Source of the DNA: JAEXOD01 sp963667875
GTDB taxonomy: Bacteria; Bacteroidota; Ignavibacteria; Ignavibacteriales; Melioribacteraceae
Length of the DNA: 64,000 nt
NCBI GenBank assembly: GCA_963667875.2
Contig: CAXXGC010000002.1
Coordinates: 186,001 to 250,000, forward strand
Direction of reading: 5' to 3'
The number at the start of each line of letters is the position of its first letter. Positions within the stretch are counted from its first letter, which is position 1. Under the pieces are notes generated by a model. That model did not search any database and was not told where the DNA came from. It saw only the letters and a list, made by a program, of their open reading frames with translations. This document shows positions 17,994 to 26,928 of this stretch, piece after piece. A program made the translations under genes and the position numbers.

Positions 17994-19097
17994 TTAACTA
18001 GCTTTTACATTTGCATCATATTTAATCGGAAAACCTACTTCAATAATAGTGAACTTATTTTCTTCACTTTCGATATTCATATATCCGTTGTACAAGTTAG
18101 TTATTTTTTTGATAATGGTCAAGCCCAACCCCAGACCTTCTGAATTTTTTTCGTTAGAATTAAGAAGTGTAAAGGCATTAATATTTTCAATTTTACTCGT
18201 TTTAATACCAGATCCATAATCGGTAACTTTCAAAATATAATATCTGCCTTTACACTCAACACTTATCGTTATAGGTGTTCCCTCAACTGAAAATTTAAGT
18301 GCATTTTCTACTAACTCCGTTAGTATCAAATTTATAAGTTTTGTATTTATTCCTATCCTTCCGCTGCTAATATTTAAGGCTAAATCATGTTTTCTATCAT
18401 AATCCGAAGCCTTTTTTACCACTAAATCCTTTAATTCATCAGGACTTGTATCGGTAATTTCATCTTCCATAGTCGAAATTCTATTTTCCGAAAGCAGCTC
18501 TGCATATAACATAAACTTTTCAATTCTATGATGTAACTTTTTCCCCGATTTATTAATATTTCGGGCAATTTCAATAATATCTCCTTTAGTTAATTCATCA
18601 AATGTCTTTTCAATAATTTCCGAAAAGCCGATAATACTTACTAAGGGTGTTCTTAATTCGTGAGCAACATTTTTTACAATGTTATTTTTAAATTCTTCAA
18701 TAATATTTACTTGATTATTCTTTTTCTTTAATCTTGAATTTATTGTATTAAGAACATCGTCAATTTTAAAAGGTTTTGTTATATAATCATCTGCTCCCAA
18801 AGCCATCCCTGCCCGAATGTCCTGCAACTCAACCTTTGCTGATAGAAAAACAAATGGAATTAAAGAAGTGATTGGATTTTCCTGCAATTTTTTCAACAAT
18901 TCTAATCCATCCATCTGTGGCATTCTGATATCACTTATTATGATATCAGGTTCTTTTACTAATGCCAATTTATAGCCTTCATAACCATTCTTTGCCGAAA
19001 TTGTATCAAATCCATTAAATTGTAAAATATCTTCAAGATTCATCCTTAAATTTTGATCATCTTCAACAATCAAAACAGTTTTTAGAGAATCCGTCAT
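17994..19097 (-). CDS. Receiver-histidine kinase hybrid (N-terminal REC, C-terminal kinase)
   Basis: 367 residues. Receiver at 1-125 with VEDDQN, phospho-Asp in IIISDIRMPQMDG and Lys in ITKPFK; HisKA at about 140-215 with the H-box VKNVAHELRTPLVSIIGF; ATPase domain at about 245-360 with N-box LVENALKFS, DYGSGI and GLGLGLTII. No sensor or membrane domain, so it takes phosphate or signals from another protein, plausibly the PAS kinase at 20046-23801. It ends 36 bases before the MCP-like protein gene and probably heads or continues the chemotaxis transcript. Confidence 0.92.
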   Translation of the reverse strand: MTDSLKTVLIVEDDQNLRMNLEDILQFNGFDTISAKNGYEGYKLALVKEPDIIISDIRMPQMDGLELLKKLQENPITSLIPFVFLSAKVELQDIRAGMALGADDYITKPFKIDDVLNTINSRLKKKNNQVNIIEEFKNNIVKNVAHELRTPLVSIIGFSEIIEKTFDELTKGDIIEIARNINKSGKKLHHRIEKFMLYAELLSENRISTMEDEITDTSPDELKDLVVKKASDYDRKHDLALNISSGRIGINTKLINLILTELVENALKFSVEGTPITISVECKGRYYILKVTDYGSGIKTSKIENINAFTLLNSNEKNSEGLGLGLTIIKKITNLYNGYMNIESEENKFTIIEVGFPIKYDANVKAS

Positions 19098-19273
19098 TAC
19101 AATTTCCTTGCTTTTTATATATAATTTTTAACTCTGCTTAGAACTAATTTTCTACCATATATGATATTAAAAAAATGTTAGATTATTAATCAAATATTTG
19201 TGAGCGGTCAAATACTTGAGTAAGCGGGATTTTTTTATATGAGAAGATATTTTACAACTTTAATTTTTAAAAA

Positions 19274-20041
19274 TTATTTTTCAAACTTAAGTTTAGCTGC
19301 ATATCTTTTGCTTATAGTTATTGGAGAAGGGATTTGATTTAAATAAACGCGATATGAATTATTGAACCAATTTTCGATTTTTGCAATATGGTCGACACAA
19401 ATTATTGTTGAGCGATGCACTCTTAAAAAATTCTTTGGTGGTAGTTTTTCTTCCCATTCTTTCATCGATTTATGCATCAAAATTCCTTTCCCACCATTAA
19501 GATATATCATAGAGTACTGATTGGCTGCGGTAATATATTTAATTTCGGAAATTTTAATAAAACTAATTTCATCTTTTTGTTTAATGAATAATTTGTCCTC
19601 AACATTATAATTGGCTTTGTCATTTTCATTATTGTCATTTTTATTTCTGTTCCCGGCCTCCTTAAAAAATGATATTTTTCTCAACCTTGTTTCAATTGCA
19701 AACAAAAGTTCTTCCTTTTTATAGGGTTTTAACAAATAATCATCAGCACCCAATTCCATTCCAAGTCTTATATGCTCTCTTTCTACCCTGGCTGATAAAA
19801 ATATAAACGGTATTCCCTTTGTTATGTCATTTTGAAATAAAGTTCGTAATACATCATAACCGTTCATTCCTCGCATCACAATGTCGCATATAATAATATT
19901 CGGTACAAAATTTTGGGCTATTTTTACACCTAAATCCCCATTATTTGCCGACTCAACCAAATAACCTTCTTCGGTTAATAAAGTAACTATATTGTCCCTT
20001 AACCCATCTTCATCTTCAATTACAAGTATTTTTGTATCCAT
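19274..20041 (-). CDS. LytTR-family response regulator
   Basis: 255 residues: receiver (1-125; VIEDEDG, phospho-Asp in IIICDIVMRGMNG, Lys in LLKPYK), a hydrophilic linker rich in Asn/Asp, then a LytTR DNA-binding domain (about 155-255; IKYITAANQYSMIYL, LPPKNFLRVHRSTIICV, ITISKRYAAKLK). It should bind DNA as a transcription factor when phosphorylated. The gene starts 4 bases after the kinase stop, so the two form a cognate pair. The 176-base gap after it (19098-19273) is the largest break inside this half of the island and may hold a target promoter. Confidence 0.93.
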   Translation of the reverse strand: MDTKILVIEDEDGLRDNIVTLLTEEGYLVESANNGDLGVKIAQNFVPNIIICDIVMRGMNGYDVLRTLFQNDITKGIPFIFLSARVEREHIRLGMELGADDYLLKPYKKEELLFAIETRLRKISFFKEAGNRNKNDNNENDKANYNVEDKLFIKQKDEISFIKISEIKYITAANQYSMIYLNGGKGILMHKSMKEWEEKLPPKNFLRVHRSTIICVDHIAKIENWFNNSYRVYLNQIPSPITISKRYAAKLKFEK

Positions 20042-20045
20042 ATGG

Positions 20046-23000
20046 TTATATTTTTTTAATAGGAATTATTATTTTAATTTTTGTTCCAAAATCAAGTTTA
20101 CTATCAACCAAAATTTCACCATCATGAAGATCCACATATCGCTTTACAATTGACATCCCTAATCCTGTACCCGATATTTGGTTAACATTTACTCCTCTGT
20201 GGAAGGGTTCAAATAAATATGGAAGATCATCAGGCGATATACCAATTCCGTTATCAATTACTTCAATAATTATATTCATATTATTGCTTGTTATTGTAAA
20301 TATAATTGTCTCTCCTCTATCGGAATATTTAACAGCATTTGATAATAAATTCATTAATATTGATCGGAAAAGTCTTTCATCAAGGATATAACGCTTCCTG
20401 TCAGGTTTAAACGAAAAATCAATTATATGACTTTTTGCTAAATCATTCTGGAATTCTTTCACAAGATTTCGACAAAATTCTTCAAAATCAAACTCGCTTG
20501 GTTCATATTCAATTTTGCCAGCCTCAACTTTACTAACTGAAAGAACATCATCAATTAAATATGTCAAATTCTCAATTGAATGTTTTATTCTGGAAATATG
20601 CTCGGTATATTTTTCAATATTCCATTTACGGCCATAAGCTTCCAACAATTCGGTAGAAGAAAACATAGTTGCCAACGGTGTTCTAAATTCGTGCGAAGCC
20701 GTAGAAATAAACCTGGATTTTAAATCACTAAACTTTTGAACTTGATCCAATGATTGTTGAAGCATAACTTCAACTCCCTTTCCTTTTTCTATTTCCTCTT
20801 TTAACAAAGCATTAGTTTTATTTAATTCCTGAGTTCTTACTTTTACAAGTCTTTCTAAGTTTTCTCTGTAAACTTGCAGTTCGTTTTCTATTTTTTTTCT
20901 ATCTGTTATATCTTCAAAAATAACTGCAAAGTATTCCTTCTGATTACTAAATACGGAAACTCTAAAATATTTTTCCAGGTCAGAACTGTAATTTTCAAAT
21001 TCCGAATAGTCTCCATTAAGAGCAACTTTACCATATTCCTCAATCCAGTATGGTTCCATCTTAGGCAAAATTTCATAAGCGGTTTTACCAATAATATCTT
21101 TTCCGTTTAGTCCTGTCATTTTTTCAAAAGCTGGATTAACTTCTAAAAATTTATAAGTGACAGGTTGTCCTTCTTCATTGCATATTATTTGATGAAAAGC
21201 AAATCCCTCAAGCATCCCTTCAAATAATGATCTATAACGTTTTTCACTTTGTCTTAATTTTTCTTCAGCTGTTTTTTGTGTTGTTATATCCTCTATTGAG
21301 GCAACCGCTCCTTCAAAATCACCTTCATTTGAAATTAAAGGAGAGATATTTACGCTCATCATTATTCTTTCTTTTCCTTTAATAAAAGATTGTAGGATTC
21401 CCTTTATTGGGCCATTACTATTTTTAACAAGCGCAAAAGGTTTTTCTTCATCTTTAATTAAATTTCCATTATAGTCCCTTATTCTCAGCTCTTGCGAATT
21501 ATACTTAAGTGATGATCCATCATTAAAATTAAGGCCTAAAATACTTTCAGCTGCCAAATTACCAAAAATTATTTCACCATCTTTATTCAAATATAATAAA
21601 CCTACCGGAATTGTTGAAAGAATCCATTGGAGTAGATTTTTTTCTCTTCTCAACTCTTCTTCAGCTTTAAACTGTTCCGTAATATCAACAGAAAAACAAA
21701 TAACTCCTGATATTTCCCCAAATTCATTATACCATGGAACTTTATCGGATCTTAAACGGATTACTTTATCTTTTAATTTTAGATTTTCAATAATACCAAA
21801 TTTAGGTTTCCCTGTTTTTACTACATCATAATCATCCCTCTGGTATTTTTCATAACTATCAGGATAAAATTCTTTTGCCGATTTTCCTTCCAAATCTTCA
21901 ACATTAGCATTTGCGGTTAAAGCAGCTGCTTTGTTAACTCGTATATAGTTATTTTCTTTATCTTTAAAATAAATAGCTACCGGCGATAAATTAATTATTG
22001 TTCTTAAATCTTCTCTTTCTTTGTTTAATAATAGTTCAAGTTTTTTTTCTTGCGTAATATCAATTAAACTTCCTGTAATTATTAATTCATTATTATAATT
22101 AATAGCTGCTCTAGTTGATATTTTGCCATGACAAATTTCACCTGATTTTTTAATCAAAGTAATAATATTTGTTTTAGTCCCTCTTGAAAATAATTCCTTA
22201 GGATTATTTAAAAACCTTTCCTTATCGGTTTTACTTATAAACTCGGTAAAGTTTTTCCCTATCATTTCATTAGGTAAATAACCTAGTATATTTTCGATAA
22301 CGGGACTAATATAATTTACTATTCCGGTTTCACTAACGGTAAAAATAACATCATTAATATTTTCAACTAATTCTTTATATTTTTCTTTGCTTTCAATTAA
22401 ATTTTGTTCGGCAATTTTCCTATCAGTAATATCACGTATTATGGTTTGATAATATTTTTCCCCCTCAATTTCAATTTGCCTTGCACTTACCTCAACCGGA
22501 AATTCACTTTTATCTTTTTTTAGGTGTTTAGATTCGAATACATACCCGTTTATCAAATTAATTTTATCAATATTATCAATTATTTGATGGTATCTATCAT
22601 CTTTCCAAAAATCCGGAATTTTTAATTGGCAAAGTTCTTTCTTATTATACCCATACATCGTAATTGCCATGTCGTTTACTTCAATTATCTGTCCTTCTTT
22701 ATTAAACAACATTATGGCATCATTGGCATTTTTTAGAATTGTTTCATATCTAATTTGGAAAGCCTGTTTTTCTAAAAGAATATTGTAAGCTTCTTTAATA
22801 CGTAAAATTTTATTATATCGAAATGTTACATAAATTGAAACAAAGCCAATTATTATAAAAATTAAATCAAAACCAAAAATATAAAAACCAAAATTTCTTT
22901 TATATTTATTAAAAGAAGTCATATCCATTTTAGTAACTAAAAGCCAATCCTGCGCCAGTCCACTCTTTATTTTTGCCATTATTGGTTTTCCGTCAAAATC

Positions 23001-23801
23001 CGGACCTTCATAATCTGCTTCTTTAAGCCTCAGATTTGAATTATCTATGTAAGGAATATTTGAAATAGTTAAACCAAATCCATAACATTTGAAATCTGCG
23101 AATTTTAATTGATAGGATTTTCCATTAGCTGTTTTTTTTGGCAAGGCAAATATGGTTTCAAACGACTGTTTCGTCTTCATCTTAGAATTAAGTATAGAAA
23201 GAAATCCCTGCTTTAAATTCACAGAAAAGACTAAAACAGCAAAAGTTTTTCTGTTTTTACCAATACTTTCAGATAGAGAACAAGATATTAATACATAAGG
23301 ATTTTTTAATCCTTCTTCAAATTGAAAATCAGCAAAATAAACTCCGTATCTGTTAAAGGATCTTTTAATAATTCTTTTTGATGAATCACTTAAAACTATT
23401 TTTTTACCTGCTAATAAATACTCTTTATTAGTTGAATCTATCAGCATTATACTTGAATACCTTGTACCTTTTGTTAATAATTCAAATGTTGCCTTAGATT
23501 CTTTGTCTAATTTAAAACCATTTTTATGATTTAAGAATTCTTTTATTTGAGAAACAAAAGGATGAATATTTGTCAAATAAAATGCATTTGAAACATGTTG
23601 AACACGCCAATTATAAAATGTCGACCATTTCATCCCTGCTACTGATTCAAGTTCAGAGTAGAACTGTTCCTTTAATGCATCAACATGTACTTTATAAGTA
23701 TAATAACTAACACCAATAACCAGACTAACAAACAGCAGAAAACTAAAAATTGTTAAATGCAGCCACTTATCCGTTTTCTTTTTCACACTCACATCTCCCA
23801 A
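20046..23801 (-). CDS. Membrane sensor histidine kinase with five PAS domains
   Basis: 1251 residues. TM1 at about 14-36, an extracytoplasmic sensor of about 265 residues, TM2 at about 304-328 (FYIFGFDLIFIIIGFVSIYV), then five PAS/PAC units (roughly 350-465, 475-590, 600-720, 725-850, 855-970), a coiled coil, HisKA with FISTASHEFRTPLATMFSS, and a C-terminal ATPase domain (LLSNAVKYSDRG, IDNGIGISPDDLPYLFEPF, GTGLGMSIVK). It should autophosphorylate and pass phosphate to the LytTR regulator encoded 4 bases downstream. It is the first gene of the minus-strand block and diverges from the CPBP protease gene across 191 bases. The ligand is unknown. Confidence 0.93.
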   Translation of the reverse strand: MGDVSVKKKTDKWLHLTIFSFLLFVSLVIGVSYYTYKVHVDALKEQFYSELESVAGMKWSTFYNWRVQHVSNAFYLTNIHPFVSQIKEFLNHKNGFKLDKESKATFELLTKGTRYSSIMLIDSTNKEYLLAGKKIVLSDSSKRIIKRSFNRYGVYFADFQFEEGLKNPYVLISCSLSESIGKNRKTFAVLVFSVNLKQGFLSILNSKMKTKQSFETIFALPKKTANGKSYQLKFADFKCYGFGLTISNIPYIDNSNLRLKEADYEGPDFDGKPIMAKIKSGLAQDWLLVTKMDMTSFNKYKRNFGFYIFGFDLIFIIIGFVSIYVTFRYNKILRIKEAYNILLEKQAFQIRYETILKNANDAIMLFNKEGQIIEVNDMAITMYGYNKKELCQLKIPDFWKDDRYHQIIDNIDKINLINGYVFESKHLKKDKSEFPVEVSARQIEIEGEKYYQTIIRDITDRKIAEQNLIESKEKYKELVENINDVIFTVSETGIVNYISPVIENILGYLPNEMIGKNFTEFISKTDKERFLNNPKELFSRGTKTNIITLIKKSGEICHGKISTRAAINYNNELIITGSLIDITQEKKLELLLNKEREDLRTIINLSPVAIYFKDKENNYIRVNKAAALTANANVEDLEGKSAKEFYPDSYEKYQRDDYDVVKTGKPKFGIIENLKLKDKVIRLRSDKVPWYNEFGEISGVICFSVDITEQFKAEEELRREKNLLQWILSTIPVGLLYLNKDGEIIFGNLAAESILGLNFNDGSSLKYNSQELRIRDYNGNLIKDEEKPFALVKNSNGPIKGILQSFIKGKERIMMSVNISPLISNEGDFEGAVASIEDITTQKTAEEKLRQSEKRYRSLFEGMLEGFAFHQIICNEEGQPVTYKFLEVNPAFEKMTGLNGKDIIGKTAYEILPKMEPYWIEEYGKVALNGDYSEFENYSSDLEKYFRVSVFSNQKEYFAVIFEDITDRKKIENELQVYRENLERLVKVRTQELNKTNALLKEEIEKGKGVEVMLQQSLDQVQKFSDLKSRFISTASHEFRTPLATMFSSTELLEAYGRKWNIEKYTEHISRIKHSIENLTYLIDDVLSVSKVEAGKIEYEPSEFDFEEFCRNLVKEFQNDLAKSHIIDFSFKPDRKRYILDERLFRSILMNLLSNAVKYSDRGETIIFTITSNNMNIIIEVIDNGIGISPDDLPYLFEPFHRGVNVNQISGTGLGMSIVKRYVDLHDGEILVDSKLDFGTKIKIIIPIKKI

Positions 23802-23992
23802 TCTTCACAAAACTCAAATGATACAGAACTAATATTTAAATAATTATTAAATTAACTTTAGTAAAAATTTAATATTTAGGTAATAATATAATATATTTGT
23901 CTTTTATTGTTCAAGATTTTTTAATTTTTGCATGTGGTTTATTTAAATATTGTTCAATTAAATAGTTATTTATTTCTATTATTTTCTAAAAT

Positions 23993-24727
23993 ATGAACTC
24001 TGATTCCAAAATATTACCAATTTCAAAAGTATATTTAATATTACTGTTTGTTATTCCTTCAATATATTTTTATGGTTTAACTAATTTTATTTTGCCATAC
24101 TTAAATGTAAATTCAGGATTTAGTACCTCAGTTAACTGGTTTATTTGTGGTTTTTTAATATTTATTCCGTTATTTACTTTGGCTTTGTTTTTAAGTTATA
24201 GGGATACATATAAAAATAAGATTCTTATTTTTGACAGACTTCGATTGAAAAAAATAACACCAAGGGATTGGAAATATATTGTTGTTTCAACTCTTTCCAT
24301 TTTTTTAATTATGTCGGTTATTATGGGTGTGTCCAAATTATTAAATTATTTTTATGATATACGAGAATTAAAAACAATTCCCCCTTTTATGGAAGTAACA
24401 ATTTTTACCGGATGGGAACGGTTATATCTTTTAATTTGGGGTCTAATGTTCTTTTTTAATATATTTGGCGAAGAATTATTATGGCGAGGATATATTTTAA
24501 CAAGACAGGAAGTTTTGGACAGAAATAAAAGTTGGATTATTAATTCTTTTTTGTGGTTGTTGTTCCATTTTTGCTTTGGAATTGATTTATTAATTATTTT
24601 ATTACCAATTATTTTTATTTTACCTTATTCGGTGTATAAAACCAAAAATACTTATGTTGGTATAATAATTCACGCATTAGTCAACGGTCCTTCTTTTATA
24701 TTGGTGTCTTTAAACATAATCAGCTAA
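23993..24727 (+). CDS. CPBP-family intramembrane metalloprotease
   Basis: 244 residues and about seven hydrophobic segments. The CPBP (Abi/CAAX protease-like) motifs are visible in order: EELLWRGYIL (EExxxR), WLLFHFCFG (FxxxH type) and GIIIHALVNG (HxxxN type). Family members cleave peptides in the membrane; bacterial ones have roles in bacteriocin immunity or are uncharacterised. The gene stands alone on the plus strand, diverging from the PAS kinase and converging on the AlbA-like gene. There is no clear ribosome binding site before the ATG; a TATATTTG stretch about 100 bases upstream (about 23890) could be a Bacteroidota-type -7 element. Confidence 0.85.
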   Translation: MNSDSKILPISKVYLILLFVIPSIYFYGLTNFILPYLNVNSGFSTSVNWFICGFLIFIPLFTLALFLSYRDTYKNKILIFDRLRLKKITPRDWKYIVVSTLSIFLIMSVIMGVSKLLNYFYDIRELKTIPPFMEVTIFTGWERLYLLIWGLMFFFNIFGEELLWRGYILTRQEVLDRNKSWIINSFLWLLFHFCFGIDLLIILLPIIFILPYSVYKTKNTYVGIIIHALVNGPSFILVSLNIIS

Positions 24728-24756
24728 TAAATTAATAACCGTGTGATTTATTAGCT
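24722..24756. terminator. Inverted repeat between two convergent genes
   Basis: AGCTAATAAAT (24722-24732) and ATTTATTAGCT (24746-24756) are perfect 11-base complements around a 13-base loop, overlapping both stop codons. This is a plausible bidirectional transcription end, though AT-rich and without a long T tract. Confidence 0.45.
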
Positions 24757-26428
24757 AATTATGTAAATAACTTTTCCCCTTTATAGTAATAACAAATTTT
24801 TGTTTGGAACTACGGGGTTTTTCAGGGTACAGATACATTAAAAAACCCATTTCTAATAACTCAGTTAACGCATTTTTTACATTTCTTGTTATTACACCAT
24901 ATCCCAAAATATTGGAAATTTCCAGAGTTGACAAATTTTGAAAATTACACATCTTTAATATTTCCACCTGAATGTTATTTAATCTTACCACATTCGGAAA
25001 AGAAATAGATTTTGTTTGGTTTTGAATTATATTATTGTAAAATCCATTTTTTTCTTGTTGGGTTGATGTTCCTCTAAATAATTTTTCTGAAATTATTTTT
25101 TTTCTATTATTTATATTTGATGCATAATAAGGTGTTAATTCTTCATTAGCTGACATTTTGAAATGATTTGTTTCTTGATCTACACTTTTTTCCGAATGAG
25201 AATAAAGAGTAACTAAAAAATAATCTCGCGCGGCATTTGTTTCAAATAATGGTTCAGGTGATCCATTATTTTTTAATGCCATTCTTATTTTAGGTAATCC
25301 GGTGCTTCTGCCTTCTGTGAGGTTAAGTTCCTTTAAAAAATCACCTATTCTTCTATTTCTGTAATTTCTGGCTATAACTTTATTTTTTTGTAATTCATTA
25401 TTATCTACAGGGGGTAAAGGACCGGGAAAAGATAATATTTGAATTTTATCCGGGAAAACACTTATTTCTATTGAGTTTAGATCTTCATAACTTCTATGAT
25501 AAACAGCATTTACTAATGCTTCTTCAATTGCTATATAAGGATAATTAAAATATCTTAAGGCTTCTGCTTGATAAGGTACTTTAACTATTTCTTCAGTAAT
25601 CACCGAATTTTTAATATGCAGAAGAGCAGATTTTATTTGATATTGAAGTGGACCGGAAAAAATATTTTCGCTGAATTTATCTCCAATTGAATCTTTGTAG
25701 TGCACTATTTCTATTTTCGCTCCTTTAAAATATTTTTCGGGATGCAAATTAAAAAAAAGCAGTCCGCAATTTATTGGTTTTAGATACTCATTTGGACCTC
25801 TTATTATATTCATCTGTTTGCATAAATCAACAAATGTTCCATTTTCTATTTCATTATAAAGTTCACTTTGAACCTCTTGCAAAAAAGAGCTAATTAATGA
25901 TTTATCTAAACTTTCTATATTTGAATTGATATTTATTCTATCATCAAATGGTACTCTGGGAAAAACCTCAAAAAGTGTATTTTCGTCTTCGCGTTTTGCT
26001 TCAACTGTCAACGCACCTCTTCTAACATATACTTTATATTCGGTTTTTTTTCCTAATTCTTTAGGTGCTTTATATGGTCTAGCTTCTCCACCAGGGCACC
26101 AAATAATTAATAAAATTTTTCCTTCATATTTTTCTATTGATGAAATTGGAAAATAATTAGGTAAAATTTTATGACTTAATTCATATAATTCTTTTTGTAC
26201 TTTATCAATTTCATTTTCATTTATTCCAACATTATTTGGGTTTTGTAGTCCGCTTTTTTCATCAATTCCAACTACAATATAACCTCCTCCAAAGTTATTT
26301 ATATCGTTTGCAAAGGCACATAAGGAATGAATAATGTCTTGCGGGTTCCAGCCTTTTTTTAGCTCTACTCTTTCGGTTTCGATAACATTAGAACTAAACA
26401 ATTGTTTTATACTTATTGGCAGTCTCAT
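24755..26428 (-). CDS. AlbA/Schlafen-like ATP-binding regulator with C-terminal winged helix
   Basis: 557 residues. The N-terminal AlbA_2 (AAA_4) domain is recognisable: RVELKKGWNPQDIIHSLCAF, then NNFGGGYIVVGIDEK. The middle matches an ATP-binding helicase-like/HATPase_c_4 region (YPYIAIEEALVNAVYHRSYE, LSFPGPLPP, GLPKIRMAL). The C-terminal ~80 residues look like a winged helix (LNNIQVEILKMCNFQNLSTLEISNIL region). Proteins of this type are usually annotated as transcriptional regulators or as defence/stress ATPases; the true function is mostly unknown. A clear AAGGAG precedes the ATG. Two inverted repeats lie in its upstream region (26449-26476, 26550-26572), consistent with autoregulation. 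Confidence 0.82.
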   Translation of the reverse strand: MRLPISIKQLFSSNVIETERVELKKGWNPQDIIHSLCAFANDINNFGGGYIVVGIDEKSGLQNPNNVGINENEIDKVQKELYELSHKILPNYFPISSIEKYEGKILLIIWCPGGEARPYKAPKELGKKTEYKVYVRRGALTVEAKREDENTLFEVFPRVPFDDRININSNIESLDKSLISSFLQEVQSELYNEIENGTFVDLCKQMNIIRGPNEYLKPINCGLLFFNLHPEKYFKGAKIEIVHYKDSIGDKFSENIFSGPLQYQIKSALLHIKNSVITEEIVKVPYQAEALRYFNYPYIAIEEALVNAVYHRSYEDLNSIEISVFPDKIQILSFPGPLPPVDNNELQKNKVIARNYRNRRIGDFLKELNLTEGRSTGLPKIRMALKNNGSPEPLFETNAARDYFLVTLYSHSEKSVDQETNHFKMSANEELTPYYASNINNRKKIISEKLFRGTSTQQEKNGFYNNIIQNQTKSISFPNVVRLNNIQVEILKMCNFQNLSTLEISNILGYGVITRNVKNALTELLEMGFLMYLYPEKPRSSKQKFVITIKGKSYLHN

Positions 26429-26448
26429 TTTAGCTCCTTGACAAATAC

Positions 26449-26476
26449 ATATACCACTATTTGATTTTTGGTATAT
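26449..26476. promoter_or_regulatory. Inverted repeat upstream of the AlbA-like regulator
   Basis: ATATACCA (26449-26456) and TGGTATAT (26469-26476) are perfect complements with a 12-base spacer, 20 bases before the ATG of the gene at 24755-26428. It shares a TACCA half-site with the repeat at 26550-26572 and could be an operator. Confidence 0.5.
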
Positions 26477-26549
26477 GCACTTACACCATATTTATTTATT
26501 TATGTTGTTAACTTACTAAATTATATACGGTTTGTCAAGTTTTTTCTTA

Positions 26550-26572
26550 TACCACTTGTTAATCATGTGGTA
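26550..26572. promoter_or_regulatory. Second TACCAC inverted repeat upstream of the AlbA-like regulator
   Basis: TACCAC (26550-26555) and GTGGTA (26567-26572) flank an 11-base spacer. CTTGACAAA at 26437-26445 and its exact complement TTTGTCAAG at 26531-26539 form a wider inverted pair around the first repeat. Together these make the 26437-26572 region look like a multi-site control region. Confidence 0.45.
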
Positions 26573-26620
26573 CAAGTTCAAATTTACAAAAATATTAAGA
26601 TATGTTAATTGAAGGTATTG

Positions 26621-26797
26621 CTATTTTTTAGGTAAGTCATTTATTTTCCGGCCAAAAAATTGCCCAAAGAAAAATGCTGAAATAATAATAGGATAAGTAT
26701 ACAAACCAAAACCAATATTGCCATATATACGTAATAAAACAACAAATGGTATTGGAATATGTATAAATAAAAACCAGTTAAAGGAAAATTTTTTCAC
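26621..26797 (-). CDS. Small membrane protein, GTG start
   Basis: An open frame of 58 codons starting GTG at 26797 and ending TAG at 26621. It encodes VKKFSFNWFLFIHIPIPFVV with two hydrophobic stretches (about 5-24 and 29-49) and a basic end (GRKINDLPKK). Composition is typical of a real two-helix membrane protein rather than random AT-rich frame. The Shine-Dalgarno match is weak. It has an in-frame stop a few codons upstream, so it cannot be much longer. Not recognised by family; it may be independent or co-transcribed after the iron alcohol dehydrogenase, though a terminator lies between them. Confidence 0.5.
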   Translation of the reverse strand: MKKFSFNWFLFIHIPIPFVVLLRIYGNIGFGLYTYPIIISAFFFGQFFGRKINDLPKK

Positions 26798-26890
26798 CTG
26801 TGATCGCCATTATCCAAAAGGCAAATTAATTAAAAACACCAAAATAGATACAATCGATATATTCAATTTATTTATTTTCCAAAATAAATA

Positions 26891-26918
26891 AAAGGACGCA
26901 CAAAATTATACGTCCTTT
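26891..26918 (-). terminator. Rho-independent terminator after the alcohol dehydrogenase
   Basis: AAAGGACG / CGTCCTTT form a perfect 8-base stem around a 12-base loop, 10 bases past the dehydrogenase stop. On the minus strand it is followed by a T-rich tail (TTTTATTTATTTT). Confidence 0.75.
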
Positions 26919-26928
26919 ACTTTAATAA

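Noticed and set aside
23802..23992. Riboswitch or small RNA in the divergent region
   Set aside because: No stable fold or known motif visible; only AT-rich promoter-like sequence.
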